The position numbers and the translations under genes were made by a program. The notes under the pieces are model-generated. The model saw only the letters and a list, made by a program, of their open reading frames with translations. It had not been told where the DNA came from and searched no databases. This document shows positions 8,063 through 14,979 of a stretch of DNA of 64,000 nucleotides, piece by piece (position 1 is the first letter of the stretch; each line of letters starts with the position of its first letter). The stretch is from an uncultured Clostridia bacterium. Its GTDB lineage: Bacteria > Bacillota > Clostridia > Christensenellales > Borkfalkiaceae. The stretch is from positions 24,069 through 88,068 of the forward strand of contig CAKQWM010000010.1 of assembly GCA_934278995.1 (NCBI GenBank), in the 5' to 3' direction.

Positions 8063-8102
8063 TTTTTTAATTCCGTTTATATAAAAATTAGTCTGCTCCC
8101 AA

Positions 8103-8124
8103 AAAACAGGCGTCTATACAGACG
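8103..8124 (-). terminator. Probable terminator after the PucR-type regulator
   Basis: A 5-bp stem with a 4-base loop (CGTCT-ATAC-AGACG, 8111-8124) is followed on the minus strand by CCTGTTTTTT. It is a short stem, so the call is moderate. Confidence 0.4.
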
Positions 8125-8178
8125 TAAAATACCGACGCCGTTAAATGATTTTTAAAGTCGGTTTGTCGAAAAAGTTGC

Positions 8179-8196
8179 CCTATAAGCCCGTTATCG
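8179..8196. repeat. Dispersed intergenic repeat, copy 2
   Basis: CCTATAAGCCCGTTATCG, identical over 18 bp to the copy at 19872-19889. It sits 7 bp beyond the stop codon of the regulator gene. Other copies are at 2187-2204, 19680-19695 (inverted) and 53905-53925 (diverged). Confidence 0.7.
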
Positions 8197-8202
8197 TCGA
8201 TT

Positions 8203-9243
8203 TTAATCGGTAATCTTTTTGATAACGGATAACATTCTGAATATCACCGCATCGGAAAATCTGCGTATATCGAGATTTGTTTCGCGCTGAATTTTATCGA
8301 GTCTATATGTAAGCGTGTTGCGATGCATATATAATTCTCTGCTGGCTTCGCTGATGTTTAAATCGTTTTCCATCAGCACTGCCGCGGTGCGAAGCATTTC
8401 TTCGTCGCAAAAGACCGAATCGGCTTCATCGCATAACAAAACGTCCTTCACCTCTTTCAGTTTGTATTTCGGTAAATCTTCCAAAAGGCGTATTACGACG
8501 AAATCCGTGTAGGAGTGAACGGACGAATTGTCGTAAAGAAAGGCGTTCATCTTCATTGCCGCAAGGGCTTCTTTAAAGGATATATCCGCTTTATATAGTT
8601 TTTGTTTGTACGTGCCGACGCCTATCAGGACTTTTTCGCCCGTTTTTTTATAAACGTCCTCAAATAGTTTAACCGCAAACGCTTCTTTTGAAACCCTTTC
8701 CTCTCCTTCTCCTATCGTTTTTATATAGACGCACGTATTCTGATCGATAACGGCAAATAAGTCGCCGTTATTTTCGGCGGTTTTTCCTAAATATTCCGAT
8801 GCCGGCAAGGTAGATAGTCTGTCCTTTGTAACGGCAAGACAGAAGCAATAGCCGTCCTTGATGGAATTTTCGGCTAAAAATCTTTCGACGTTTCTCGATG
8901 AAATATGACCGAGCGCTATTTTTTTGGTGTTTTCACGAACGTCGGAATAATCGATATCCTCGCTGTAATTTTCTATAAGCGACGCAATAAGATAGGCGTA
9001 ATTTTCCGATTGTTTATCCACGCCCGATACGCTCCCGACGAAATTCACGTCGTAAAAACGGAACTTGAAATAAGTTCTGTTTTGTTTTTCACTGCGATAC
9101 ACCTGAGAAAAATCCGTTTTGTCGGGTAAAGACACCGGCTTGTTTTGTTCGGTAAAAACGACGCTCATATCTTCCGAAAAGCAAGAAACGTCTATTCCCG
9201 TTCTGTTTTTGATGCTTTTTAATATAAACGCTAATTTTTCCAT
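8203..9243 (-). CDS. PucR/CdaR-family transcriptional regulator
   Basis: DNA-binding regulator of 346 residues. The C-terminal HTH_30 domain is clear (about 285-340: TAAVLMENDLNISEASRELY, then MHRNTLTYRLDKI), the signature of PucR/CdaR proteins. A central GGDEF-like region (GVGTYKQKLYKADISFKEALAAMKM) is also typical. The N-terminal 100 residues resemble the CdaR sensor region, but the ligand is not evident. It is transcribed alone from its own promoter, with a perfect palindrome between transcription start and Shine-Dalgarno site (GGAGG, 9250-9254), suggesting autoregulation or control by another repressor. It follows the hydrogenase operon, from which a terminator separates it. Confidence 0.85.
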   Translation of the reverse strand: MEKLAFILKSIKNRTGIDVSCFSEDMSVVFTEQNKPVSLPDKTDFSQVYRSEKQNRTYFKFRFYDVNFVGSVSGVDKQSENYAYLIASLIENYSEDIDYSDVRENTKKIALGHISSRNVERFLAENSIKDGYCFCLAVTKDRLSTLPASEYLGKTAENNGDLFAVIDQNTCVYIKTIGEGEERVSKEAFAVKLFEDVYKKTGEKVLIGVGTYKQKLYKADISFKEALAAMKMNAFLYDNSSVHSYTDFVVIRLLEDLPKYKLKEVKDVLLCDEADSVFCDEEMLRTAAVLMENDLNISEASRELYMHRNTLTYRLDKIQRETNLDIRRFSDAVIFRMLSVIKKITD

Positions 9244-9257
9244 TTTTTACCTCCGCC

Positions 9258-9280
9258 GTTTTGTGCAAGTTGCACAAAAC
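9258..9280. promoter_or_regulatory. Perfect inverted repeat, candidate operator
   Basis: GTTTTGTGCA-AGT-TGCACAAAAC: two perfect 10-bp arms around a 3-bp spacer. It lies about 3 to 25 bases downstream of the predicted start of transcription of the PucR-type gene, a roadblock position. The TTGTG half-site loosely recalls Rex operators (TTGTGAA-N4-TTCACAA), but the overall length is one base short of that, so the binding protein is open. Confidence 0.65.
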
Positions 9281-9289
9281 GATAGTTAT

Positions 9290-9318
9290 ATTTTACAGTA
9301 AAAACAGGGTTTTTGCAA
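9290..9318 (-). promoter_or_regulatory. Promoter of the PucR-type regulator gene
   Basis: Minus-strand TTGCAA (9318-9313) and TAAAAT (9295-9290) with a 17-bp spacer. Confidence 0.65.
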
Positions 9319-9349
9319 GACTTTTTAAGAAAAAAATCATTATAAACCC

Positions 9350-9387
9350 AAAAAAAGCGCGTAACGAAAATCTTTTTTCGTTACGCG
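9350..9387 (-). terminator. Terminator of the rex-adhE-hydrogenase operon
   Basis: A 13-bp perfect stem (CGCGTAACGAAAA paired with TTTTCGTTACGCG, 9358-9387) is followed on the minus strand by seven T residues (complement of 9350-9356). It lies 23 bp after the hydrogenase stop codon. Confidence 0.9.
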
Positions 9388-9409
9388 TAATTACTTTGCT
9401 TATAGATTT

Positions 9410-10834
9410 TTACAGTTTTTTAAGCACGGAGGTTGCGTCCTTTATGGATTTTTCATAAGCCTCTCTGCCGTATTTATCGACTTCGGCTTTATTCTTTTCT
9501 CCGTGAGTTAAACACCCTGCTCCGCCGATACAGCCGCCTATACACGCCATACCTTCGATAAAGTTTGCGTCAAGCAAATTCTTGCTTTTTTTAAGTAAGG
9601 CAATCTTACAAGCCTCTATACCGTCGCATACGCAAGGTTTCGCCTCGAAATCGATTTTTTGTTCTTTAAGCGCTTCGGTAACGGCGTCCGAAAGTCCGCC
9701 GGATCTTGCGAAGATTCTTCCGAAATAAGAAGCGTTGTCCAGAACGTCCTCATGTAGCGTCGTTATATCCATATCGCAACTATCGAAAAGCGCCTGCAAT
9801 TCTTCAAAAGTCAAAACGCCGTCAACGAACGGTTTTACGTCCTCGCGCATAAGTTCGGCTTTTTTAGCCGTACAAGGACCTATAAACACTACTTTTGCGT
9901 CTTTATCGACCGATTTAATATATTTGGAAATCGCCGTCATAGGCGACGGATTATGCGAAACAAACGGCACGAGTTCGGGAAACGCGGTTTTTACGTATTG
10001 AACGAACGCGGGACAGCAAGAACTCGTCAAAAATCCTTTTTCGGCAAGTTCTTTGGATTCTTCTTCGGCAACCATATCGGCGCCGAGCGCCGCTTCTATT
10101 ACCGTGTGAAAACCCATTTTTTTAAGCCCCGTTATTACCTGCCCTAACTTGGCGTAAGTAAACTGGCTTGAAATAGACGGCGCTACGACCGCATACATTT
10201 TATATTCTTTTGCCTGCGCTTTTTTCAGTAAATCGACTACGTTCACGATATAGGATTTATCCATTATCGCTCCGAAAGGACATTGATACACGCACGCCCC
10301 GCAGGAAATACACTTGTCGTTATCGATTTCCGCCGCCTTATTTATATCCATCGAAATGGCTTTTATCTTACAGGCGACCTGACAAGGACGTTTTCTTCCG
10401 ACGATAGCGGTATAAGGACAGACTTTGGAGCAGGCTCCGCATTCTTTGCATTTGGACTTATCTATGTGCGCAACGTGGTTTTCGTCAAACGATATAGCGC
10501 CGAATCTGCAAACGTCCTCGCAACGGTGAGCAAGACAGCCTCTGCAAGCGTTGGTTACTTCGTATCCGCCGACGGGACATTCGTCGCACGCTATTTTAAT
10601 TACCTCGATAACGTTTTTGTTTTCTTTGTCGCCGCCCATGGCGAGTTTGACTCTTTCATTGACGATTGCCCTTTCTTTATAGATACAGCAACGCATTGTG
10701 GGAACGGGACCGGGAACGATGATTTCCGGAACGTCCAAAAGATGCTCGAAAAGTTCGTCACGCCAGGCAAGACGGGCGACTTCTCGCAGTACTTTATATT
10801 TAAGGTGTTGTACTTTAGTATCGAATTTACGCAT
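9410..10834 (-). CDS. hydA: Monomeric [FeFe] hydrogenase with ferredoxin-like domain (group B type)
   Basis: Reduces protons to H2, or the reverse, with electrons from ferredoxin. The 474-residue protein has a cysteine-rich N-terminal part (residues 83-190) with several Cys-X2-Cys-X2-Cys-X3-Cys-type [4Fe-4S] motifs. The H-cluster domain follows with all three signatures: TSSCCPAF (L1, Cys273/274), IGPCTAKKAE (L2, Cys321) and FIEGMACIGGCIGGAG (L3, Cys431 and Cys435). The small-subunit helix region is fused at the C-terminus. TSSCCPA in place of TSCCPGW and the extra N-terminal cysteines point to the group B enzymes of anaerobic Clostridia. It is the last gene of the operon, 9 bp after the phosphatase gene. 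Confidence 0.9.
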   Translation of the reverse strand: MRKFDTKVQHLKYKVLREVARLAWRDELFEHLLDVPEIIVPGPVPTMRCCIYKERAIVNERVKLAMGGDKENKNVIEVIKIACDECPVGGYEVTNACRGCLAHRCEDVCRFGAISFDENHVAHIDKSKCKECGACSKVCPYTAIVGRKRPCQVACKIKAISMDINKAAEIDNDKCISCGACVYQCPFGAIMDKSYIVNVVDLLKKAQAKEYKMYAVVAPSISSQFTYAKLGQVITGLKKMGFHTVIEAALGADMVAEEESKELAEKGFLTSSCCPAFVQYVKTAFPELVPFVSHNPSPMTAISKYIKSVDKDAKVVFIGPCTAKKAELMREDVKPFVDGVLTFEELQALFDSCDMDITTLHEDVLDNASYFGRIFARSGGLSDAVTEALKEQKIDFEAKPCVCDGIEACKIALLKKSKNLLDANFIEGMACIGGCIGGAGCLTHGEKNKAEVDKYGREAYEKSIKDATSVLKKL

Positions 10835-10843
10835 TTGTTACCT

Positions 10844-12019
10844 CTAAAAATAGATTACCTTTACGCGCTTTTCCATTTTTTTAAGACAAGAGGAAAGTTC
10901 TTCGACAAGGTTCATTTTTATGTTGAAATTTATGGGAAGATCGGGGTTCTGATGAGCGGGGTTGACGGCTCTGCCGACGAAAAAATTTATATCGGTCGCT
11001 TCTTCAAACAACAATCTCGATATAAGCGACGCTCCGTCGCGTTTGAATTCCCACTGTTCGTAGGTCGTATTGTCCGCAAGATAATCTTTCGCGTAGGTCA
11101 GCACTTTGTTTATGGTAATGACGCCTTCGGTTACGAGATCTACGCCTTCGATTTCGGCAATCGGAGGCACGTCGGATCGTTCGAATTTCAAACTCGCCTT
11201 CAAGGGCTTGCCGAGATATTTTGCCGCAATGGTGGAAGTCGTTCCTCCGCACACTATATGCTTGCCTTCCTTTGAAAAGAAAAGGCTCATCATGCGGTTG
11301 CAATCGTCGCGGTTGGAGGGAGGTCCGAACAAAATGTTCATGGGAACGCGCTTTCTTATCCTTACGACGCATGCCGTGGTGTCGTCGCCGGGGCGATGAC
11401 CGTATAAACGATCACATTCGTCAACGAGCATGGTAGCGAGAGTTTTTGCGGTGTATCCGCCTGCGTTTACAGCCTCCATATAGCCTATTATATCGCTACG
11501 CTTCCAACCGAAGTTAAAAGCCGTGCCGATGCCCGCGTGGGGACAGCCGTCGCTCATTAAAACGAAAACGTCGTCTATTCTGAGTTTAACCTCGGCGCGG
11601 TAAATCTTTTTACCGCCGACGTTCGTTTCCGTTCTTTCGTATTCGTAATTTACGCCGTCGCGCAGCATTATGACCTGCGGATTATCGTACTCGATAATTT
11701 CGGCGATTTCGTTATTTCTGATATTGACGATGGTAAAAGTAGAATACGCCACGCCTCTTACAGAACAGATGGGAAGCGTCCCCGCGATAGTAGAAACGCA
11801 ATCTTCGAGAGGTAAGCCTTCCGATATCATCGTGCAGATAATTTTTGACGTTAAGGTGGAAAGAATACTCGCCTTGACGCCGGAACCCAAGCCGTCCGCC
11901 AAAACTATTATGGTCGAATCTATTTCGTCGTTTTTTATAATGTCTATATGGTCGCCGCAAAGTTCCTCGCCGTAATGGTTTATGCTTTTATAGCCGACGT
12001 CGGCGCACATATCATTCAT
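10844..12019 (-). CDS. SpoIIE-type PP2C serine/threonine phosphatase
   Basis: Metal-dependent phosphatase expected to dephosphorylate a Ser/Thr-phosphorylated regulator. Of 391 residues, the first 230 form the SpoIIE/PP2C fold, with metal-binding LADGLGSG, MSDGCPHAG and GDDTTACVVR. The remaining 160 residues have a separate domain (ILFGPPSNRDDCNRMMSLFF onwards) that also occurs in phosphatases linked to sensory hydrogenases. The start at 12019 is chosen because AGGAGAG precedes it; it overlaps the 3' end of the sensory hydrogenase gene by 8 bp, so translation is probably coupled. A pair of sensory hydrogenase and PP2C is a known arrangement and suggests that the redox signal is passed on as dephosphorylation. 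The phospho-target is not in the window. Confidence 0.9.
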   Translation of the reverse strand: MNDMCADVGYKSINHYGEELCGDHIDIIKNDEIDSTIIVLADGLGSGVKASILSTLTSKIICTMISEGLPLEDCVSTIAGTLPICSVRGVAYSTFTIVNIRNNEIAEIIEYDNPQVIMLRDGVNYEYERTETNVGGKKIYRAEVKLRIDDVFVLMSDGCPHAGIGTAFNFGWKRSDIIGYMEAVNAGGYTAKTLATMLVDECDRLYGHRPGDDTTACVVRIRKRVPMNILFGPPSNRDDCNRMMSLFFSKEGKHIVCGGTTSTIAAKYLGKPLKASLKFERSDVPPIAEIEGVDLVTEGVITINKVLTYAKDYLADNTTYEQWEFKRDGASLISRLLFEEATDINFFVGRAVNPAHQNPDLPINFNIKMNLVEELSSCLKKMEKRVKVIYF

Positions 12020-13685
12020 CCGATATACTCTCCTTAAGTTTATATAAGGCAGATTTCGTTTCGGCAACCGTTTCGCCTAAAAGCGAAGCGATTTCCTGAA
12101 CGACGCGCATTTGCTTATCGATAACCTTGTCGGCGATTTCCACCGTCTGAGTTTCGATGTGTTCCTTTTTGGTGCGAACGGTTTCCACGTCCGTTACGTC
12201 GCGCAAAATGCAGATTAAAATGCGGTAATCTTTATCGAAAAGTATGGTTTCTTCAACGTATTTTCCGTATTCGGCAAGATAAACGCGTTTATCCCTTATA
12301 GGCTTACCCGAATTTAAAACTTCCATAAAGTCTTTCGGATCGAGAATACGAACGACTTTTTCGCCTAAAATATCGGACGGGGAATTTACGTTCATTATTT
12401 TTCTTGCCGATTTGTTTATCTGTTGGACTTCTAAATCCTCGTTAAGAACGATAAGACCGTTAGGCGTATTGTTTACTATGTTATCGGAAAAACTTTCGGC
12501 TTTATCCTTTAAGTAAGGGAGGCACATGGATACTTCGGCTTTGCCCTGATAAACGGCGATCGCTTTTTCTCTGCAACTGTTGTAACCGCAACTTCCGCAG
12601 TTTAATTCGTCGCTCGGCTTAAACTTGCCCATCTGCTTCATTATTGCCGAAATCTGCTCTTCCGACGGCATGGCTTCGTTTCTCGGAAGCACCGTAAAAC
12701 TCTTTCTTAACTCGATATCGTCGTGTTTTATAACGTCGAAGTCTTTTTTACCTGCGTAATTTGCCACGGCAAGATAATCTTTTACGGGCGAACGGCGGAA
12801 TTTTTCCATTACGGCCCCCCCGATACAACTCGATGAGCAAGCCGACATTTCGATAAAGCAATTATGTATATTGCCTTTTTCGAGGTCGCGGAGGGCGGCA
12901 ATGCAGTTATCGACGCCGTCGATAGCCATATAATCGTAGCCGTCGATTTTGTCCATAGTTTTTAAAATTCCGCCCGTCGTCGGGAAAAATCTCGCGCGGG
13001 AATTTTCGATGGAATCGGTTTCTTTTTCGAGTTCGATATTTTCCGCGGCAAGCCATTTACTGAGTTCCGCAAAAGTCATTACGACGTCGGTATAGCCTTC
13101 GTAACATTGAACTTCGTCCTTTTTTGACAGGCACGGTCCTATAAAAACGACTTTCGCGCGGGGATTGCGTTTTTTGATGTCCAGCGCGTGGGCTTGCATG
13201 GGCGACAAAACGTCGGCAAGATACATAAGTTCACGCGGGAAATATTTTTGTATTAAAAGATTGACCGTATGACAGCAAGAGGAAATTATGACGTCGCGGG
13301 TTTTTTCACGCATCATGTTTTCATACTCTTTTTTTACTATCGTCGCGCCGACGGCTGTTTCCTCCACGTCGTAAAACCCGAGTTTTTTCAGGGCTTTACG
13401 CATGGATTCTATTCCGACGCCGTCGTAATTTGCTATAAACGAAGGCGCTATACTTACGTAAACCGGATCGCCGTTTTGCAAAAGCACTTTTACCTTTTCG
13501 GTATCGTCAACTATTTCTTTGGCGTCCTGAGGACATACGACGAAACAGTTGCCGCACAAAATACATTCGTTAGCCAGAACGCGAGCCTGATTGCCGGAAA
13601 ATTTAATTGATTTTACCGGACAGTGGCGTATGCATTTATAACAGTTTTTACAATTCGATTTTTTTAATATCAGACAATCCGACAT
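12012..13685 (-). CDS. Sensory-type [FeFe] hydrogenase with PAS domain (HydS-like, group C)
   Basis: Predicted H2/redox sensor rather than bulk hydrogenase. The 557 residues contain two ferredoxin [4Fe-4S] motifs (12-51), an H-cluster domain (about 70-300) with altered signatures SSCCHTVN (135-142), IGPCLSKKDE (182-191) and FIEMSACSSSCIGG (Cys283, Cys287), a single [4Fe-4S] Fe-S domain (Cys363, 366, 371, 388), a PAS domain (about 400-500) and a C-terminal helical stretch. All four H-cluster cysteines are kept, while the glycines of the catalytic L3 loop are replaced by Ser, a mark of group C. The RBS is AGGTGATG. No histidine kinase domain is fused; the phosphatase gene downstream is the likely output partner. 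Confidence 0.92.
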   Translation of the reverse strand: MSDCLILKKSNCKNCYKCIRHCPVKSIKFSGNQARVLANECILCGNCFVVCPQDAKEIVDDTEKVKVLLQNGDPVYVSIAPSFIANYDGVGIESMRKALKKLGFYDVEETAVGATIVKKEYENMMREKTRDVIISSCCHTVNLLIQKYFPRELMYLADVLSPMQAHALDIKKRNPRAKVVFIGPCLSKKDEVQCYEGYTDVVMTFAELSKWLAAENIELEKETDSIENSRARFFPTTGGILKTMDKIDGYDYMAIDGVDNCIAALRDLEKGNIHNCFIEMSACSSSCIGGAVMEKFRRSPVKDYLAVANYAGKKDFDVIKHDDIELRKSFTVLPRNEAMPSEEQISAIMKQMGKFKPSDELNCGSCGYNSCREKAIAVYQGKAEVSMCLPYLKDKAESFSDNIVNNTPNGLIVLNEDLEVQQINKSARKIMNVNSPSDILGEKVVRILDPKDFMEVLNSGKPIRDKRVYLAEYGKYVEETILFDKDYRILICILRDVTDVETVRTKKEHIETQTVEIADKVIDKQMRVVQEIASLLGETVAETKSALYKLKESISDE

Positions 13686-13695
13686 ATCGCATCAC

Positions 13696-13950
13696 CTAAC
13701 CGTTTATAACGTTTAATACTTTTTCTTTGAAAAACTCGTCGAAGTCGGGAGGCGTAAGCCCCGTATATACGGTTCCGTCAACCGTTACCGTAACGCCTAT
13801 ACGGTTGCATTTTTCCATGCAAAAACTGCCCGCAAGGGTAATATCGTTTTCAAGACCGTATTCTTTTATGGCTTTATCGAAGAGTTCCACTATTTCCTGC
13901 GAGCCTTTTAAATGGCAGGAACTTCCCACGCAAATCTGGACTATCATCAA
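13696..13950 (-). CDS. Thioredoxin-fold [2Fe-2S] ferredoxin (second copy)
   Basis: An 84-residue protein of the NuoE/HydC-like [2Fe-2S] family with cluster ligands Cys7, Cys12, Cys44 and Cys48 (CVGSSC and SFCMEKC). The HLKGSQEI turn after the first pair is typical. It is similar to, but clearly diverged from, the neighbouring copy at 13958-14200. It should carry electrons for a partner enzyme. No NuoF-type flavoprotein is beside it, so the partner may be the hydrogenases further along. It lies 10 bp upstream of the sensory hydrogenase gene. Confidence 0.88.
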   Translation of the reverse strand: MMIVQICVGSSCHLKGSQEIVELFDKAIKEYGLENDITLAGSFCMEKCNRIGVTVTVDGTVYTGLTPPDFDEFFKEKVLNVING

Positions 13951-13957
13951 GACACCG

Positions 13958-14200
13958 TTATCTGACCTTTGCTAAAATTTCGGTGTTGAAAAATTCTTCC
14001 GTCGTTTCGGGTTTTACCGAAAACAATACGTCGTCCACCTTTACGCAAACGCCTTTTTGACATTCGCCCATGCAAAACGTGCCGGAAAGATCGACTTTGT
14101 TCGACAAATCGTTGGCTTCGATAAGATCCTGAAGTTGTTCAACAACCTGTCTGGAACCTTTTATATGGCAAGAACTTCCTATACATACTACTATTTTCAT
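13958..14200 (-). CDS. Thioredoxin-fold [2Fe-2S] ferredoxin (first copy)
   Basis: An 80-residue [2Fe-2S] protein with ligands Cys6, Cys11, Cys43 and Cys47 (CIGSSC and TFCMGEC). It shares the NuoE-like layout with the next gene, 7 bp downstream, so the two form a tandem pair, probably from gene duplication. The ATG at 14200 is chosen because GGGAGA lies seven bases upstream; a longer version starting at 14227 would overlap the kinase gene. Role inferred: small electron carrier for the redox operon. Confidence 0.88.
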   Translation of the reverse strand: MKIVVCIGSSCHIKGSRQVVEQLQDLIEANDLSNKVDLSGTFCMGECQKGVCVKVDDVLFSVKPETTEEFFNTEILAKVR

Positions 14201-14219
14201 TGTTTTTTCTCCCTTGAAA

Positions 14220-14969
14220 TTATTCAAAATCTACTACCTGCGCCCATGAAAGAAGGAATTCTCTTTCTTTTTCGTTGCCGGTTGCCGATTGAGCCGCCGC
14301 GACGAGAGGCATCCATTTCTGAACGTAACTCTTGTCGGTATGACTCTTTTCGCAGAAAAGTTCGAGATACTTTTTAGCGCCGTCGAAATCGCCGTTTAAC
14401 CAGAACAACAGATAGGTTCTTGCGGCGTCGGCGGAAGCGTTACCCTGCGTAGCGTGCGCCCAGTCTATAATATAAGCCGTTCCGTCTTCCGATATTATGA
14501 CGTTTGAAGGATTGTAGTCGCCGTGGCAAAGTTTGTTATGCTTGGGCATGGATTCGAGCCTCGTGCAAAGGTCGTAACGGGTGTTGGCGTCAAGATCGGC
14601 TTTTTCGATTTTGCTTGCCATTTTGTCCTTTAACTTGTTAAGTAAAGGATTTGTTTTCGAGTGCATTTCGAGTTGAAGATCCACGAACAAATTAAGGTAT
14701 TCGTCCTTTTTGTCGGGGTTTTCTTCCATAAGTCTTTGTAAGGTTTTGCCTTTGACGTATTCTGATACTATAGCCCATTTACCGTCGATTGTCAAAACTT
14801 CGATAATCTTTGGTATTTTAAGACCGGTTTCTTCCACTCTCGCCTGATTCAACGCTTCGTTTAAAACGTCGGCTTTTGAATACTCTTTGTTGAAAACTTT
14901 AACGCACAAATCGTTATCGCGGTAAACGGTTTTCGTGTTTCTTACCGCAATTACTCTGTCAAGATTCAT
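14220..14969 (-). CDS. APH/choline-kinase-like phosphotransferase
   Basis: A 249-residue protein-kinase-like fold enzyme. The catalytic loop HGDYNPSN is at about residue 150, followed by the metal-binding IIDWAHATQG. An N-terminal lobe with KVFNKE (ATP-lysine region) is present. Small-molecule phosphotransferases and antibiotic kinases share these motifs, so the substrate is unknown; a short form (TIGR02172-like) fits best by length. It sits between adhE (10 bp) and the first [2Fe-2S] gene (19 bp) with AAGGAGG before the start. Its place in a redox operon next to a PP2C phosphatase gene invites a link, which the sequence does not prove. Confidence 0.8.
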   Translation of the reverse strand: MNLDRVIAVRNTKTVYRDNDLCVKVFNKEYSKADVLNEALNQARVEETGLKIPKIIEVLTIDGKWAIVSEYVKGKTLQRLMEENPDKKDEYLNLFVDLQLEMHSKTNPLLNKLKDKMASKIEKADLDANTRYDLCTRLESMPKHNKLCHGDYNPSNVIISEDGTAYIIDWAHATQGNASADAARTYLLFWLNGDFDGAKKYLELFCEKSHTDKSYVQKWMPLVAAAQSATGNEKEREFLLSWAQVVDFE

Positions 14970-14979
14970 GATATCCTCC

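Noticed and set aside
7208..8155. 315-codon plus-strand frame
   Set aside because: It lies antisense to the S41 protease gene, whose catalytic motifs are complete; no family features.
10283..11275. 330-codon plus-strand frame
   Set aside because: Antisense to the hydrogenase and phosphatase genes, with no recognisable domain.
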